From Onchidella celtica (taxonomy: Eukaryota > Mollusca > Gastropoda > Systellommatophora > Onchidiidae): a DNA stretch of 64,000 nucleotides. Shown piece by piece: positions 47,991 to 59,205 of this stretch. The notes below the pieces were generated by a model. That model searched no databases. It was not told the origin of the DNA and was given only the letters and a program-made list of their open reading frames with translations. Location of the stretch: contig OZ007581.1 in assembly GCA_963931925.1 (NCBI GenBank), forward strand, positions 15,130,822 through 15,194,821, written 5' to 3'. Positions within the stretch are counted from its first letter, which is position 1; every line of letters starts with the position of its first letter. Made by a program: the position numbers and the translations under genes.

Positions 47991-50238
47991 TATCACTGCT
48001 CGTCTATAAAGATAATATTAACCCTACTACTGTCATAAGACCATTAAATTGTCAGTTTTGTTCCTATCTTGAGTGCCAGAGCCAATTAAATCAGATTTAT
48101 GGAAATGTACACTTTATTGGAGTTTATAAATTAAAATTTGAAGCAAATACTAAAGATGTATGATGAACACTTGCATCAGTGTCCATTTACCTTTATTAGT
48201 TACTGTATTGAGAAGACCAGTTTAAATGACGACTGCTATAAACATTGTAATGGTGTCAGGCGGAAAAGTTGTGTGTCGTTCAGTGAGCCGTAATACGAAT
48301 TGCTGACAGTAACCGCAGCTTCAGACGAGATACAGAAATGATTGTACGAAAACATAGACACAAGAGAAATATGCACTCAAAAGCTGAGGATATGTGTGTA
48401 AATGTTATCAGAAACTAAATCCAATAGATGCTTTCGTTGTCTTCTACCGTGCGGATCAAACTACTTTTCGTGGCTCTTTCATTGCCAGATGTAATTGTTG
48501 CTGGTTACTGGAGGAGGTCAGAGATATTTCTGAGACATCCAGTCACAGATGGAACGTGACAAAGGTGAAACGCCCGGCCCCAGTTGTATATGTGCGTAGA
48601 AAGTGCATCCCAAGTTCATAAATGTTTGTCCAGGAAGCTAGAGATATTTCCAGGACAGCAAATCATAGACAGAATGAGACAAAGATGAGAAGCCCTGCCC
48701 TAAAGGCAAAGGTGTAGAAAACCCATCCCAAATTCATTTCAGTAATGTCATTGTTTTCTACATTCTGCCATGCTGATCAGTCAAATTTCCGTGACGCTTT
48801 CGGGGCCAGTGTAACTGTTGCTGGTTGATGGAGGAATGCAGATATTTTTGTAGGACAGTTAATCATGGAATGAAACAAGAATGAGAAGCAGTGCCCCAGC
48901 TGTATACGTGTAGAAAGCCCAATCCAACGTGAACATTCTTTCAGGGTGTTTGGTGAATGATGTGGCACAATGATAAGCCACACAGATACCATCAATACCT
49001 GCAGAATGAAAGAGAAGCAGTTCAAGAGTTAACAACACTAAACCAAGTCTTCAGCTTCCTGAGTTGTCTGGTTCCAGAAAAAAGCTGAACTTTTGTGTCA
49101 TCCCTCATGTGGCTTGGTAGAGAGTTTTGGGGTAATCAAATCTGAGGTTTGTCCGTGAAATTTTGTTCCATCTCTAATTGTGTTGCTCATTCGTTTTCCC
49201 ATTTTCAGAAAAAAATAATGACTTCATATGTCGGATATAAGTTCTACAGCTCATGTCCGTAGTGCGTCCTATTTTAATATCTTTAATCTTCCATCTGGAG
49301 GAAGAAATAATGCTATTTCTGTGTAATTATGTGGGAAAGGTTTTGCAAGCTGGTTCACATTTTGAAGGAGGCCCAAATCGAGAGCCGCGTGGTAGGCAAT
49401 CGTATCTCTCGACTTTTTTCTTTTTTTTAATTTGTTTTTTTTTTTTTAAATTGAGGTAGTTGCCATGTTTATAGTTCCTGACAGCCAGCAGGTCGTTTTA
49501 TGAATAGGAGTTTAAGCTCTGAAAACTAAGATTTAAATATTTTTTAATGCATTTGTTGAGTCAAATAAAGACGCGTTTTTCTGTTTGTTTTGCTTTTTGC
49601 TTGTTCTGAAAAATCTATGAAAACCGATTTACGCTTGTTTACCATGCCGCTCACGAAATGATAAAGATAAATATTTTGAATGGATAGAAGCCAGCATAAT
49701 TATCATCCACAACATAATGCAAATACAATAACTATTAAATGATATATTTCTAAAAAGCATCTCATAATCTTCCTACAGATCACATGTGCACCAGGCGACC
49801 TCCTGGCAAGAATATACTTCAGACTGACCGTGACAGGGTATCAGATTATACAGTGTATATTAAAGGGCTGGGCACTCGGTTTTTGCTAAGAAGAAATATT
49901 GCACCGGACTGAAACTTCTTGAATGGCAGTCAGATAATTGCTCTGGGCCAAACACACAAAGTACTACCAGTACTATTGCTATTAGTACTGTCTCTAATAA
50001 TATTTTATTTTTAATATTTTTAACTATACCTGCTGTCGTTCATACAGATCAGATTTGCCTGAAATTTTGGAGGTGCCTTCCCTTTGACAAGCACATTACG
50101 AGGCCCAAATTGTTGGACAAGCGTTGTTTTTTTTTTCTTTCTTTGTATAGCTAATTTCTCTCCCCGATGGTTCCTTTTTCACCAACGAATGGGTCCGTGA
50201 CACCATCACTTCCTGCTGCGACATATTCACTACAAAGG
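47991..50238. repeat. Segmental duplication blocks B6-B7 left part (paralog of 18590-21360)
   Basis: Collinear with copy A, including the degenerate tandem array at 48430-48930. It lacks the truncated SINE found at 20686 and ends at the LTR insertion site ACAAAGGCTTGT. Confidence 0.85.
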
Positions 50239-50243
50239 CTTGT

Positions 50244-51470
50244 TGTCACGAGCAGAGTTAGGGTCTTGGGGATGTTACGACTGCACGAGAGGCAGCTAAC
50301 TCACACTCGGACACAACCACACAAGAAAAGTATTAAATAACTAGAGCGTATATATGTCAGGCCGGTCAGGCCATAGTTTACATAAATATTAATAACAAAA
50401 CAAAAGACAATAGGGGTATATATTCAAACCAAAAAAAACTCTAATTAATAACTTAACCAATGATATTCATGTAACTATGGAGGTACTGCAATCAATAGTA
50501 AATAGGTATATTATACGAAACTAGATATCAAATTAAAGTGACAGTTGAGTCGCCACTGGCCAGTCGCCAGGCAAACTCTCCATAAATCATATGGGCTTGA
50601 ATGTTAGGAGAGCCCAGTACGTTCAAAGCCTACAGAAGCACTCTTCGGCTTGTAGGTAATTTAAGCAGTTGCCAAAAGACTATATTTTATGCACAATCAC
50701 TATTCAATTCATCAACAATGTGCTATATTATTCCAATCATACTATGGCAATAGATCTATGATACAGGACACTCGTGGTCGAGTGCCAGCTGGGGTTTCCT
50801 TAGTCTTCCTATGAGGCTGTAGTTCTCTCTCTATCTCCGATCTCTATTATGCTTGAACAAATAAGATATATTACCATTGGTCACGCCTACTGGTAGGCGC
50901 GAACATCAATATAGCGCAGCGTGGGCTTTCAAAGGTCAGCCCACTCAGACCTTTCTTTCTAGAGCTCAGTCAGTCCGTTAGCAAGGACTTCTTGTCTTCA
51001 AAGCACACAGTTCAGGTACTGGCCAACCGGAGATACTTCACGACACGATGCTTCTGCTCGTCTGTATTCACTAAATCTGAACGTTACACGATGTCTTATA
51101 CTATCTAACTACCCAGCGTGCTAGTCCGCTGGCCCAATTAGTTCAGCTATCTCATAGGTCGAAACCTCCCACCATTTTAATTGTAGTAATACGTCTGCAC
51201 TATTCTACCAGCCAGTTAACGTGCAAAAACTTGTCTAGTCATACTTAACAATGTCAACTATCCCCACCTTGTTTCACCCCTACTCCATTACTTATTAATC
51301 ACGAACATTAAAACCGACAAGCGTGACTCTAAGTTTAACTTTACATTTATTTACTCACCAACTATAATTCGCGAGGGCCGTTCAAGGCCACCAGCCAATT
51401 TCTCATGGCCCTGGTAAAACAACAACAACTCACTCTCTGCGTGAGTTTTAACAACATCCGAATCATGACA
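50244..51470 (+). mobile_element. Solo LTR, 1227 bp, target duplication CTTGT
   Basis: Starts TGTCACGAGCAGAGTTAGGG and ends CCGAATCATGACA. Perfect CTTGT repeats flank it at 50239-50243 and 51471-51475. The AGGCCGGTCAGGCC motif lies about 114 bases in. The uninterrupted site is visible in copy A at about 21355. Three bases beyond its right target copy the next LTR element begins. Confidence 0.88.
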
Positions 51471-51478
51471 CTTGTGGT

Positions 51479-52646
51479 TGTCACGAGTGGAGTGAGCGAT
51501 AGTTAATAATTACGGGGGGAAAGGAGGAGAGTAAAATTAACGCACGTAGACAAGTAAGGAAAAGCGTGCCTGTTATGAGTGGTGGGGGGGGGGGGTCTGA
51601 ATGAGGCGAAAGCGCTGTATTACTATCACTGCAAGTTAGAACGTCCTAAAGAGCGGACGCAAGAGAAAGCCCAGTGGGCGAACATAAGGGGAGCAGTCAG
51701 AAGACTAGCGAGAGAGTCTTTCCAGTGATGACTGGTAGGTGAAACGATGATTGATAATTATGATTGATGTATTATATTCGTCTATTACCATGATGTAAAT
51801 AAGTATATGTGAGGAATGTGGAAGTCCTTGATATTGGATATAGCAATGTGCGCCATGAGCGATAGATGAAAGTGAGTTCATGGATTTGTAGCACGAGTGA
51901 GTATTGTGTACTCCGATGGAGGTGTGTAAATGTGAACTATTGTGTGTACGCTTCATGGGTTGTAAGGAGAGGTGGAGTGAATAGAACTGGTATGGTATTA
52001 TACCAATGTAATGTTATTCTTGTAGGTGTCGGGGACGGGCCAAAGAGCCGCCTCGGTGAGCACAGGGGATAGGCCAGCATAGGGCCGGAGGCCACACATA
52101 GGCCAAGAGTGAGGCTGTCGGTGCAGGACAGTAGAGGCACATAAAGTCGTGGCAGTCTGGCCACGGACAGGGACGTAGATATGAGCGTGAATGTGATAAT
52201 GTACTATTGCCATGTTGATGGGCTATTGAAATGATAATGTACTACTGCCATGTTGATGGGCTATTGAAATGATAATGTGCTATTGCCCTGCTGAGGTGCT
52301 AGTGGAATGCTAAGGTGTATGACAATAGGAAGGTGATATTGAGAGACTGCGGTGCCAGTGAATTATTAATGTGCTATTAAGACCCTGAGGGGAGAGGCTG
52401 AGGCCGAAGTGCCTTTAGGAAGTAACTACCGGGTTGTGGATCCGAGGAAGAGTGCATGTGAGAATAAGGCCGTTGTACGGCAGTTAATTTCAATAATATG
52501 ATGTATGTAATTGCGCTATTATCTGTATAATTATGTTTAATAAATGTGTGAGTCTGATGGGTTGTTCTGTTAAGTGTTAAATTTGTTCGTTCGTGATTGT
52601 TGTCTTGTCATAACTTATTACATCTCCCAGTCTGGGATTTGTGACA
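51479..52646 (+). repeat. 5' LTR (1168 bp)
   Basis: Begins TGTCACGAGTGGAGTGAGCG and ends ATTTGTGACA. Differs from the 3' LTR by a 12-G versus 7-G run (51585-51596) and, by eye, one C/T change near 52582. It holds a 38-bp tandem repeat (units at 52195, 52233 and 52271) and an AATAAA at 52539. Confidence 0.95.
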
Positions 52647-52647
52647 T

Positions 52648-52661
52648 TGGGGGCTCGTCCG
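52648..52661 (+). promoter_or_regulatory. Primer-binding site, tRNA-Pro type
   Basis: TGGGGGCTCGTCCG starts two bases after the 5' LTR end. It matches the first 14 bases of the tRNA-Pro primer site known from murine leukaemia viruses. Complementarity to this host's own tRNA-Pro is inferred. Confidence 0.8.
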
Positions 52662-53642
52662 TTGTGACTCGTCCATTTTCGTAATATTTAGTTGTAGTTA
52701 GTTAGTAGGTATTTTTTAGTGGGCATTTGTTACTTTAGTTTTGTCCACGTAATACTTATCTTGTGGTAGGAATTTGTGTTGTCTTTGTTCGTGGGATGAA
52801 TGGAAATTTCATGATGATATGATTTATGTATATTGATGAATATGTATTGATGCATGTATTGCTATAAATATGTACTAATGTGTACTTAAACTTTCAGAGA
52901 GACAGTGTGTGTGCGTGCAGCCTGAGGAGACAAGCAGCCAGAGCTCCGACTAAGGGGAGGACTTAAACTCATAAGGCTGAAAGTTAAGTGAAACTGAAAT
53001 TTGTACCCTGGATTGAGGGCTGTCTTTTCTTCTGTCTTTTTCTCTGTTTTTGCTGTTTTCGTTGTAATTGATTGTACGGGCGGTGGCGCGGGTTTGCTGT
53101 GGTGAACTTGGTTTGTCCTCTTCGGGAGGTGGGCTAATCTAGGAACCACGCTCATCACAGTGAACAGTTCTGTAGGGACCTGTATTTTTGTTTAGATTGT
53201 GGCGTTCCATCTTCCTCATTGTTTTAGGAAGACGTTTCTCTTGTCCCTCTCTTACCTATCTGTAGATACGTTCTTTTTTTTCAGACTCTGTTCTTGTTCG
53301 TACCTTGTAGTGTAATCGGCGTAGTTAGGTTGCATTTTTTTTTCCCAGTATAGTTTTGTTGTAGAAGCTTTGTCCTAGTCTGGTTCGTTGTCCTTGACGT
53401 ACTTGTGGTCCTTCTTCTGAAGTTCTTCATTCTTGTCGTTTCTATTCTTTTTTATTATTAATAGTGCTATACATTTAATGAATATAGAATTAGTTAGGAA
53501 GTAGGTAAATTTCTGAATTGTATTTGAGACAATTGGGTATTGTTATATCTGGTGTGATCTCAGGTCTCTGGTCGTGTCGTTAGTGATCATACCGACAGGT
53601 TAGCCGTTTTCATAATATATACCGTAACCATAAATCTGTGAA
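52662..53642 (+). other. Retrotransposon 5' leader
   Basis: About 1 kb of non-coding, T-rich sequence between primer site and Gag. No ORF of note. Confidence 0.7.
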
Positions 53643-53993
53643 ATGGCGGAACTCCAACAACTAATGAAGTTGGGTAAGGAAATTGGCCTGGAGGGAGAGG
53701 AGCTACGCGGCTGGATTAAAGAGCAGCAGGCAGAGTTGCACGATGAGCGTGCTAAGGATAGAGAGCGAGAGGAGCAGGAGAGGGAGTTAAAGTTAAAGGA
53801 GATAGAGGCGCAAGTAAAGATTGCGGAATTAGAAAGCAAAAAGAATACGCCAACAGAAACAGTTGAGCGGCAGGTACACAATAAAGGTGGCGTTAGGATT
53901 AAGCTCCCTACGTTCGACGACCGGAAGGACGACATAGACGCCTTCCTTTACAGGTTCGAACTGAACGCACAATTGCAATGGGGGGAAAATTAG
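53643..53993 (+). pseudogene. Gag N-terminal part, ending at a premature TAG
   Basis: Opens MAELQQLMKLGKEIGLEGEE and runs into a highly charged Glu/Arg/Lys-rich coiled coil (residues about 20-75). A capsid-like start follows (RIKLPTFDDRKDDIDAFLYR). TAG at 53991-53993 stops it at residue 116. The same frame stays open afterwards and continues capsid-like sequence, so the stop is most likely a mutation inside capsid rather than a natural Gag/Pol boundary. Gag would form the particle. Confidence 0.85.
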
Positions 53994-54023
53994 GAATTAT
54001 GGTCCACGTACCTGGCGTCTCTA

Positions 54024-56402
54024 TTGCAGGGGCGAGCGTTAACCTACTTTAAAGAGCTACAGCGCGAAGACGTGCAAGATTACGATAAGCTGAAGGCTTT
54101 GCTGCTTCGCCGATTTGCGCGTACCGAGGAATATTTCCGGGAGCAGTTTAGGCGAGCACGTGCGGATACCAGGGAGGACTTTGCTGCCTTCGTCGCGAGA
54201 TTGACGGAATATTTCTCGAACTGGGTAGACTTGGCGCATGTTGGCGCGGATTTTACTAAATTAAAAGACCTAATGATCCGTGACCAGCTGTACGCGTCGT
54301 GCCATAAAGATCTGGTGGCTTTCCTGAAAGAAAACGAACCCGCGACGGTGCAGGAGGCGTCTAAGTTGGCGGAAGCATACCGTACGGCACATCCGTCCAA
54401 ACCAGTGGCGAGGGCGTACGTCCAAGATGCTGGGTACGTCGCCGTTGTCGAGGGGTCGCCGACAGGACATAAAGACAGGTCGCGTCAGCGTGGTGCCTAT
54501 AGTGGGCAAGCCCAGGGGCAGCGTAGGGGCTATCACCAATCACCTGCATATGGATCCGGTAAGTTTGACCGAGCAGGAGGGCTAGGTCGCGGTAATGGCC
54601 GAGGGCGATTTGTGACCTTTGCCGATGACCGACGGCATAGGGACTTTAGTTCCGGTCGCGATGGGTCACGGGGACCCAGGCCTAGTGCAGCACAGGGAGC
54701 GGAGTGTTGGACTTGCGGACGCGTGGGTCACTTTTCACGCGAGTGTAGGGCCGCGAAGTGTTGGAACTGCGGAAGAGCAGATCACATCAGCGTGAATTGC
54801 CCTGCAGGAAGGATAGCGGCGAACGTGGACAGTAGCTCCAGTCCATGTTCCCCTAATAAATTTCATCATGCGGCTGCGTGTGTTACATCGGACAACGGAG
54901 GCGGACAGTATTCTAAGTGTCCCAGTTGTGAGAAGTTATTATCTTCCGGTGTTTTACCTTGTGGGAGAAAGATCCCCGTTATAAATTCATGTCATACAGG
55001 AGGTGGTCTTAGGGTTTATCCGGGGTTTGTTGGGGACGAACCGGTCTCGGTTTTACGAGATACAGGATCTACCGTTGTGGGAGTGCATAGGGACTGCATT
55101 CGGGATTCACAGCTTACAGGTGAGACTGTCCCGTGCATCCAATTTTCAGGGGCCATTGAGAAATTACCCATGGCAAGAATAGTGATAGATACACCTTTCC
55201 TTAGCGGGGAAGTCGAAGCAGTCGTTGGTTGTTTTCCAGGCGCCCAGCTCATCATTGGGAATGTATCACGGGTAGTTTCCCCTTCCGAGGAGAATGTGCA
55301 GGCATGGTCGCAATCAAAAGGTATTGACTTTTGTGCCGCAGTCGAGACACGTCGACAGGTAGGTGATAAAAGTAAGATTAGACCTTTGGCAACGCCAGCG
55401 GTCAACCTGGATATCACACCAGAGCGCTTGGCGACATTACAAAGGGAGGACCCATCATTGAGTTCATGTTTTGAGGAGGCGCGAACGGAGAAAACGAGGA
55501 ATTATAAGAACGGGTCATCTTCCTTTGTGATCCAGGGGGGCATTCTGTTCCGGAAGTATGTGACGGTGGCTTCGGTTCAGAAGCAGGTACTGGTGCCGGT
55601 ATCCTTGATTGCAACGGTATTGCGTCTGGCCCATGATGTTCCATTAGCGGATCATATGGGAAGTGCTAGAACCAAGCAAAGAGTTCTGAAAAATTTTTAT
55701 TGGCCGTCAGTATACAGAGATGTACGGTTGTATTGTAAGACGTGCAGTGCGTGCCAGAAGACGACGCATAAGGGTCGTACACCCCAGGCTCCTCTTCAAA
55801 AGATCCCCACGGTTTCGGAACGGTTTAAAAAGGTTTCGATAGACCTTGTTGATTTAAGAGAAAGATTATCTTCAGCGCGCACTATAGCAGAAGAAGCTTC
55901 TAGTATCGCTTCGGAAAGAGCAAAAGACTATAAAGATAGAGGTTCCAAATTGAGAATTTTTAAGCCAGGAGACAAGGTCCTATTGTTGTTACCTACGGAC
56001 CATAATAAGTTATTGATGACATGGAAAGGTCCTTATGTTATTGAGCGAGTTGTTTCAAAGGTAGATTACGCTATCCACATTGATGGAACGAGTAAGGTTT
56101 TCCATGTTAATATGCTACAGAGATTTTATGAGAGACCACAGTATCTGTGTGCACAGACAAGACCAGAGGAGACTGTCTTCTCTATTGCTTGTACGGGGGT
56201 CGTAGACCAGTTGGACTGTGACGTAAGAGACACCGAGGCGCAGGAAGAGTTACAAATTCAATTGCCGGAGTTAACTCCGACACAAGGTTACAGGGACGTA
56301 AAAATTAACCCTGACCTTACGAGTTCAAGGAGTAGGGAACTTAAGACCCTGTTAGCGTCATTCCCGGATGTTATTACGGATTTGCGGGTCGCACTACGGT
56401 GA
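54024..56402 (+). pseudogene. Gag C-terminus - protease - partial integrase
   Basis: Same frame as the preceding Gag ORF, read from the first ATG after the TAG. Domains in order: capsid helices (LTYFKELQRED); two zinc knuckles of the form C-x2-C-x4-H-x4-C (CWTCGRVGHFSREC at 54704 and CWNCGRADHISVNC at 54758); aspartic protease with DTG at 55059; integrase HHCC domain (about 55630-55755, ending CKTCSACQ); first core residues (VSIDLVD at about 55838). At about 55850 it jumps directly into the post-core helix (LRERLSSARTIAEEA). It then has the GPY/F module (TWKGPYVIERV at about 56025) and a segment resembling the start of RT. Roughly the whole DDE core is missing. Strand transfer would not be possible from this protein alone. 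Confidence 0.9.
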
Positions 56403-57685
56403 TCCAGCACCAAATAAAGTTGACTTCGGATAAGCCAGTATTTCTTAGACCTTATCCGCTGCCTTTTTCTTCGAGAGATAGAGTTATAAAGGAAGTTGAG
56501 TCAATGTTGAAGTTAGATGTGATAGAACCATCAACATCGCCGTATTCATCACCCATCGTCCTCGTGAAAAAACTTGATGGATCGGTGCGGTTCTGTATTG
56601 ATTTTCGAAGATTGAACACTATTACGGTAGGCGATAGGGAGCCTATTCCGTTTCAGGAGGAATTAATAGCTTCATTGGCCGGGTCCACGTGGTTTTCCAA
56701 GATAGATTTAACGAAAGGTTATTGGGAAATCCCTCTTACTGAGGAGTCTAAACAATACACGGCGTTCCAAACGCCCATTGGATTATTCCAATTTAAGGTC
56801 ATGCCATTTGGGTTGGTAAACGCGCCAGCGACGTTTGCCCGATTAATGAGACTAGTGTTGAAGGACATACCTAATGTCGTGTCATTCTTTGACGATATAG
56901 CATGTCATACGTCGACATGGTCTGATCATATTCAGACACTAACAGTAATTTTTAAACGATTACGTCATTTTGGGTTAACTGCCAAACCCGCAAAGATGGA
57001 TTTGGCATGTCCAGAGATAGTGTTCTTAGGACATATTGTGGGTAGAGGTGTTCAGAGACCTGAAGTAACAAAAATTGACAAATTAATAGGGTTGCAAATC
57101 CCAAAAACAAAGAAAGAAGTCAGAAGCTTAGTGGGAATTTTAAATTATTACAGAAAGTTCATTCCAAATTTTTCCTCCTTGTCGTCTTCTCTTACTGACC
57201 TTACTAAGAAGGGACAACCCGATAAGGTCCAGTGGACGTCTGAGTGTCAGACAGCATTTGATAATTTGGTGACAGCATTATCATCGTCACCCATTCTGAT
57301 ATTACCCGATTTTCGATCTAATTTTATCCTCAGAACGGATGCGTCGGACTCTGGTGTCGGCGCTTGTCTTCTACAGGAGAAGAACGAATGTCTCCATCCT
57401 GTATGTTATGTCAGTAGGAAGTTATTGCAGAGAGAAAGAAAATATTCTGTGAAAGAGCGGGAGTGTCTTGCCATTGTGTGGTCCGTCCAGAAATTAGGAC
57501 GATATCTCATGGGACGAGAATTCTGTATCCAGACAGACCACAAGCCACTAACGTTTTTGTCAAAGAATCGTTCGTCCAGCCCACGCTTGTCTAGATGGGC
57601 ATTGGCTTTGCAGCCGTATACCTTCGTTATTCAACCAATTCCAGGAACCAGCAATCATATCGCCGACTACCTTAGTCGAGCCTAG
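56399..57685 (+). pseudogene. Reverse transcriptase - RNase H
   Basis: 428 residues in a frame shifted relative to the upstream ORF. No upstream ATG fits, and the shift interrupts conserved sequence near 56390, so this is a broken Pol rather than a separate gene. RT motifs: PYSSPIVLVKKLDGSVRFCID, FSKIDLTKGYW (first catalytic Asp, residue about 102), MPFGLVNAPATF and FFDD (catalytic pair, residue about 165), then FLGHIV. RNase H motifs: RTDASDSGVGACLL (Asp, about 313), KERECLAIVW (Glu), QTDHKPL (Asp) and the terminal SNHIADYLSRA. The catalytic residues look intact. It ends 350 bases before the 3' LTR with no integrase after it. Confidence 0.92.
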
Positions 57686-58023
57686 GGGAAGAGTTCAGGA
57701 GCTTATACATCGGAGGACAGGAACATTGACAGGATCTGTGTGAATGAGTCGACTTTAAAATATTGACATTATAAATATGATATGAAGAATGGGTGATAGG
57801 TTGATTGGTTTTTGATTCTGTATTAGGTAGTGTGTTTAGTTAGCTATTGATGATGTGATACATATATGCATAATGCAGGGCATATTGATCCCCATATTTT
57901 CCCCTGATTCCGGTATTTTATGTCCTAGGGGCATTGGTAGGTCATTTTTATGTAGGTATTGCTCACGCTCACTCGTTGACAGTCATCTTGATGCGATTTG
58001 AAATTAATTGCATTAATTTTTTT

Positions 58024-58037
58024 GGGGTGGGGGATGA
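58024..58037 (+). promoter_or_regulatory. Polypurine tract
   Basis: GGGGTGGGGGATGA lies directly against the 3' LTR start, preceded by a T-run, as expected for plus-strand priming. Confidence 0.75.
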
Positions 58038-59200
58038 TGTCACGAGTGGAGTGAGCGATAGTTAATAATTACGGGGGGAAAGGAGGAGAGTAAAATTAAC
58101 GCACGTAGACAAGTAAGGAAAAGCGTGCCTGTTATGAGTGGTGGGGGGGTCTGAATGAGGCGAAAGCGCTGTATTACTATCACTGCAAGTTAGAACGTCC
58201 TAAAGAGCGGACGCAAGAGAAAGCCCAGTGGGCGAACATAAGGGGAGCAGTCAGAAGACTAGCGAGAGAGTCTTTCCAGTGATGACTGGTAGGTGAAACG
58301 ATGATTGATAATTATGATTGATGTATTATATTCGTCTATTACCATGATGTAAATAAGTATATGTGAGGAATGTGGAAGTCCTTGATATTGGATATAGCAA
58401 TGTGCGCCATGAGCGATAGATGAAAGTGAGTTCATGGATTTGTAGCACGAGTGAGTATTGTGTACTCCGATGGAGGTGTGTAAATGTGAACTATTGTGTG
58501 TACGCTTCATGGGTTGTAAGGAGAGGTGGAGTGAATAGAACTGGTATGGTATTATACCAATGTAATGTTATTCTTGTAGGTGTCGGGGACGGGCCAAAGA
58601 GCCGCCTCGGTGAGCACAGGGGATAGGCCAGCATAGGGCCGGAGGCCACACATAGGCCAAGAGTGAGGCTGTCGGTGCAGGACAGTAGAGGCACATAAAG
58701 TCGTGGCAGTCTGGCCACGGACAGGGACGTAGATATGAGCGTGAATGTGATAATGTACTATTGCCATGTTGATGGGCTATTGAAATGATAATGTACTACT
58801 GCCATGTTGATGGGCTATTGAAATGATAATGTGCTATTGCCCTGCTGAGGTGCTAGTGGAATGCTAAGGTGTATGACAATAGGAAGGTGATATTGAGAGA
58901 CTGCGGTGCCAGTGAATTATTAATGTGCTATTAAGACCCTGAGGGGAGAGGCTGAGGCCGAAGTGCCTTTAGGAAGTAACTACCGGGTTGTGGATCCGAG
59001 GAAGAGTGCATGTGAGAATAAGGCCGTTGTACGGCAGTTAATTTCAATAATATGATGTATGTAATTGCGCTATTATCTGTATAATTATGTTTAATAAATG
59101 TGTGAGTCTGATGGGTTGTTCTGTTAAGTGTTAAACTTGTTCGTTCGTGATTGTTGTCTTGTCATAACTTATTACATCTCCCAGTCTGGGATTTGTGACA
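58038..59200 (+). repeat. 3' LTR (1163 bp)
   Basis: Same sequence as 51479-52646 apart from the shorter G-run and one substitution. Followed by the GTGGT target copy at 59201-59205. Confidence 0.95.
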
Positions 59201-59205
59201 GTGGT

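Larger units (their letters stand above)
51479..59200 (+). mobile_element. Ty3-like LTR retrotransposon with integrase upstream of RT (defective)
   Basis: 7722 bp, bounded by near-identical LTRs and perfect GTGGT target duplications (51474-51478 and 59201-59205). Order: LTR - primer site - Gag - two zinc knuckles - protease - integrase N-terminal HHCC and C-terminal GPY/F parts - RT - RNase H - purine tract - LTR. Canonical Ty3/gypsy order places integrase after RNase H. The order here is that reported for Gmr1-like elements. Three lesions: an in-frame TAG in Gag (53991), loss of most of the integrase core (junction near 55850) and a frame change between integrase and RT (near 56390). The near-identity of the LTRs says the insertion is recent. 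Confidence 0.92.

Noticed and set aside
51705-52213. Several ORFs repeated at 58259-58767
   Set aside because: They are shadows within the two LTRs, on both strands, without domain similarity.
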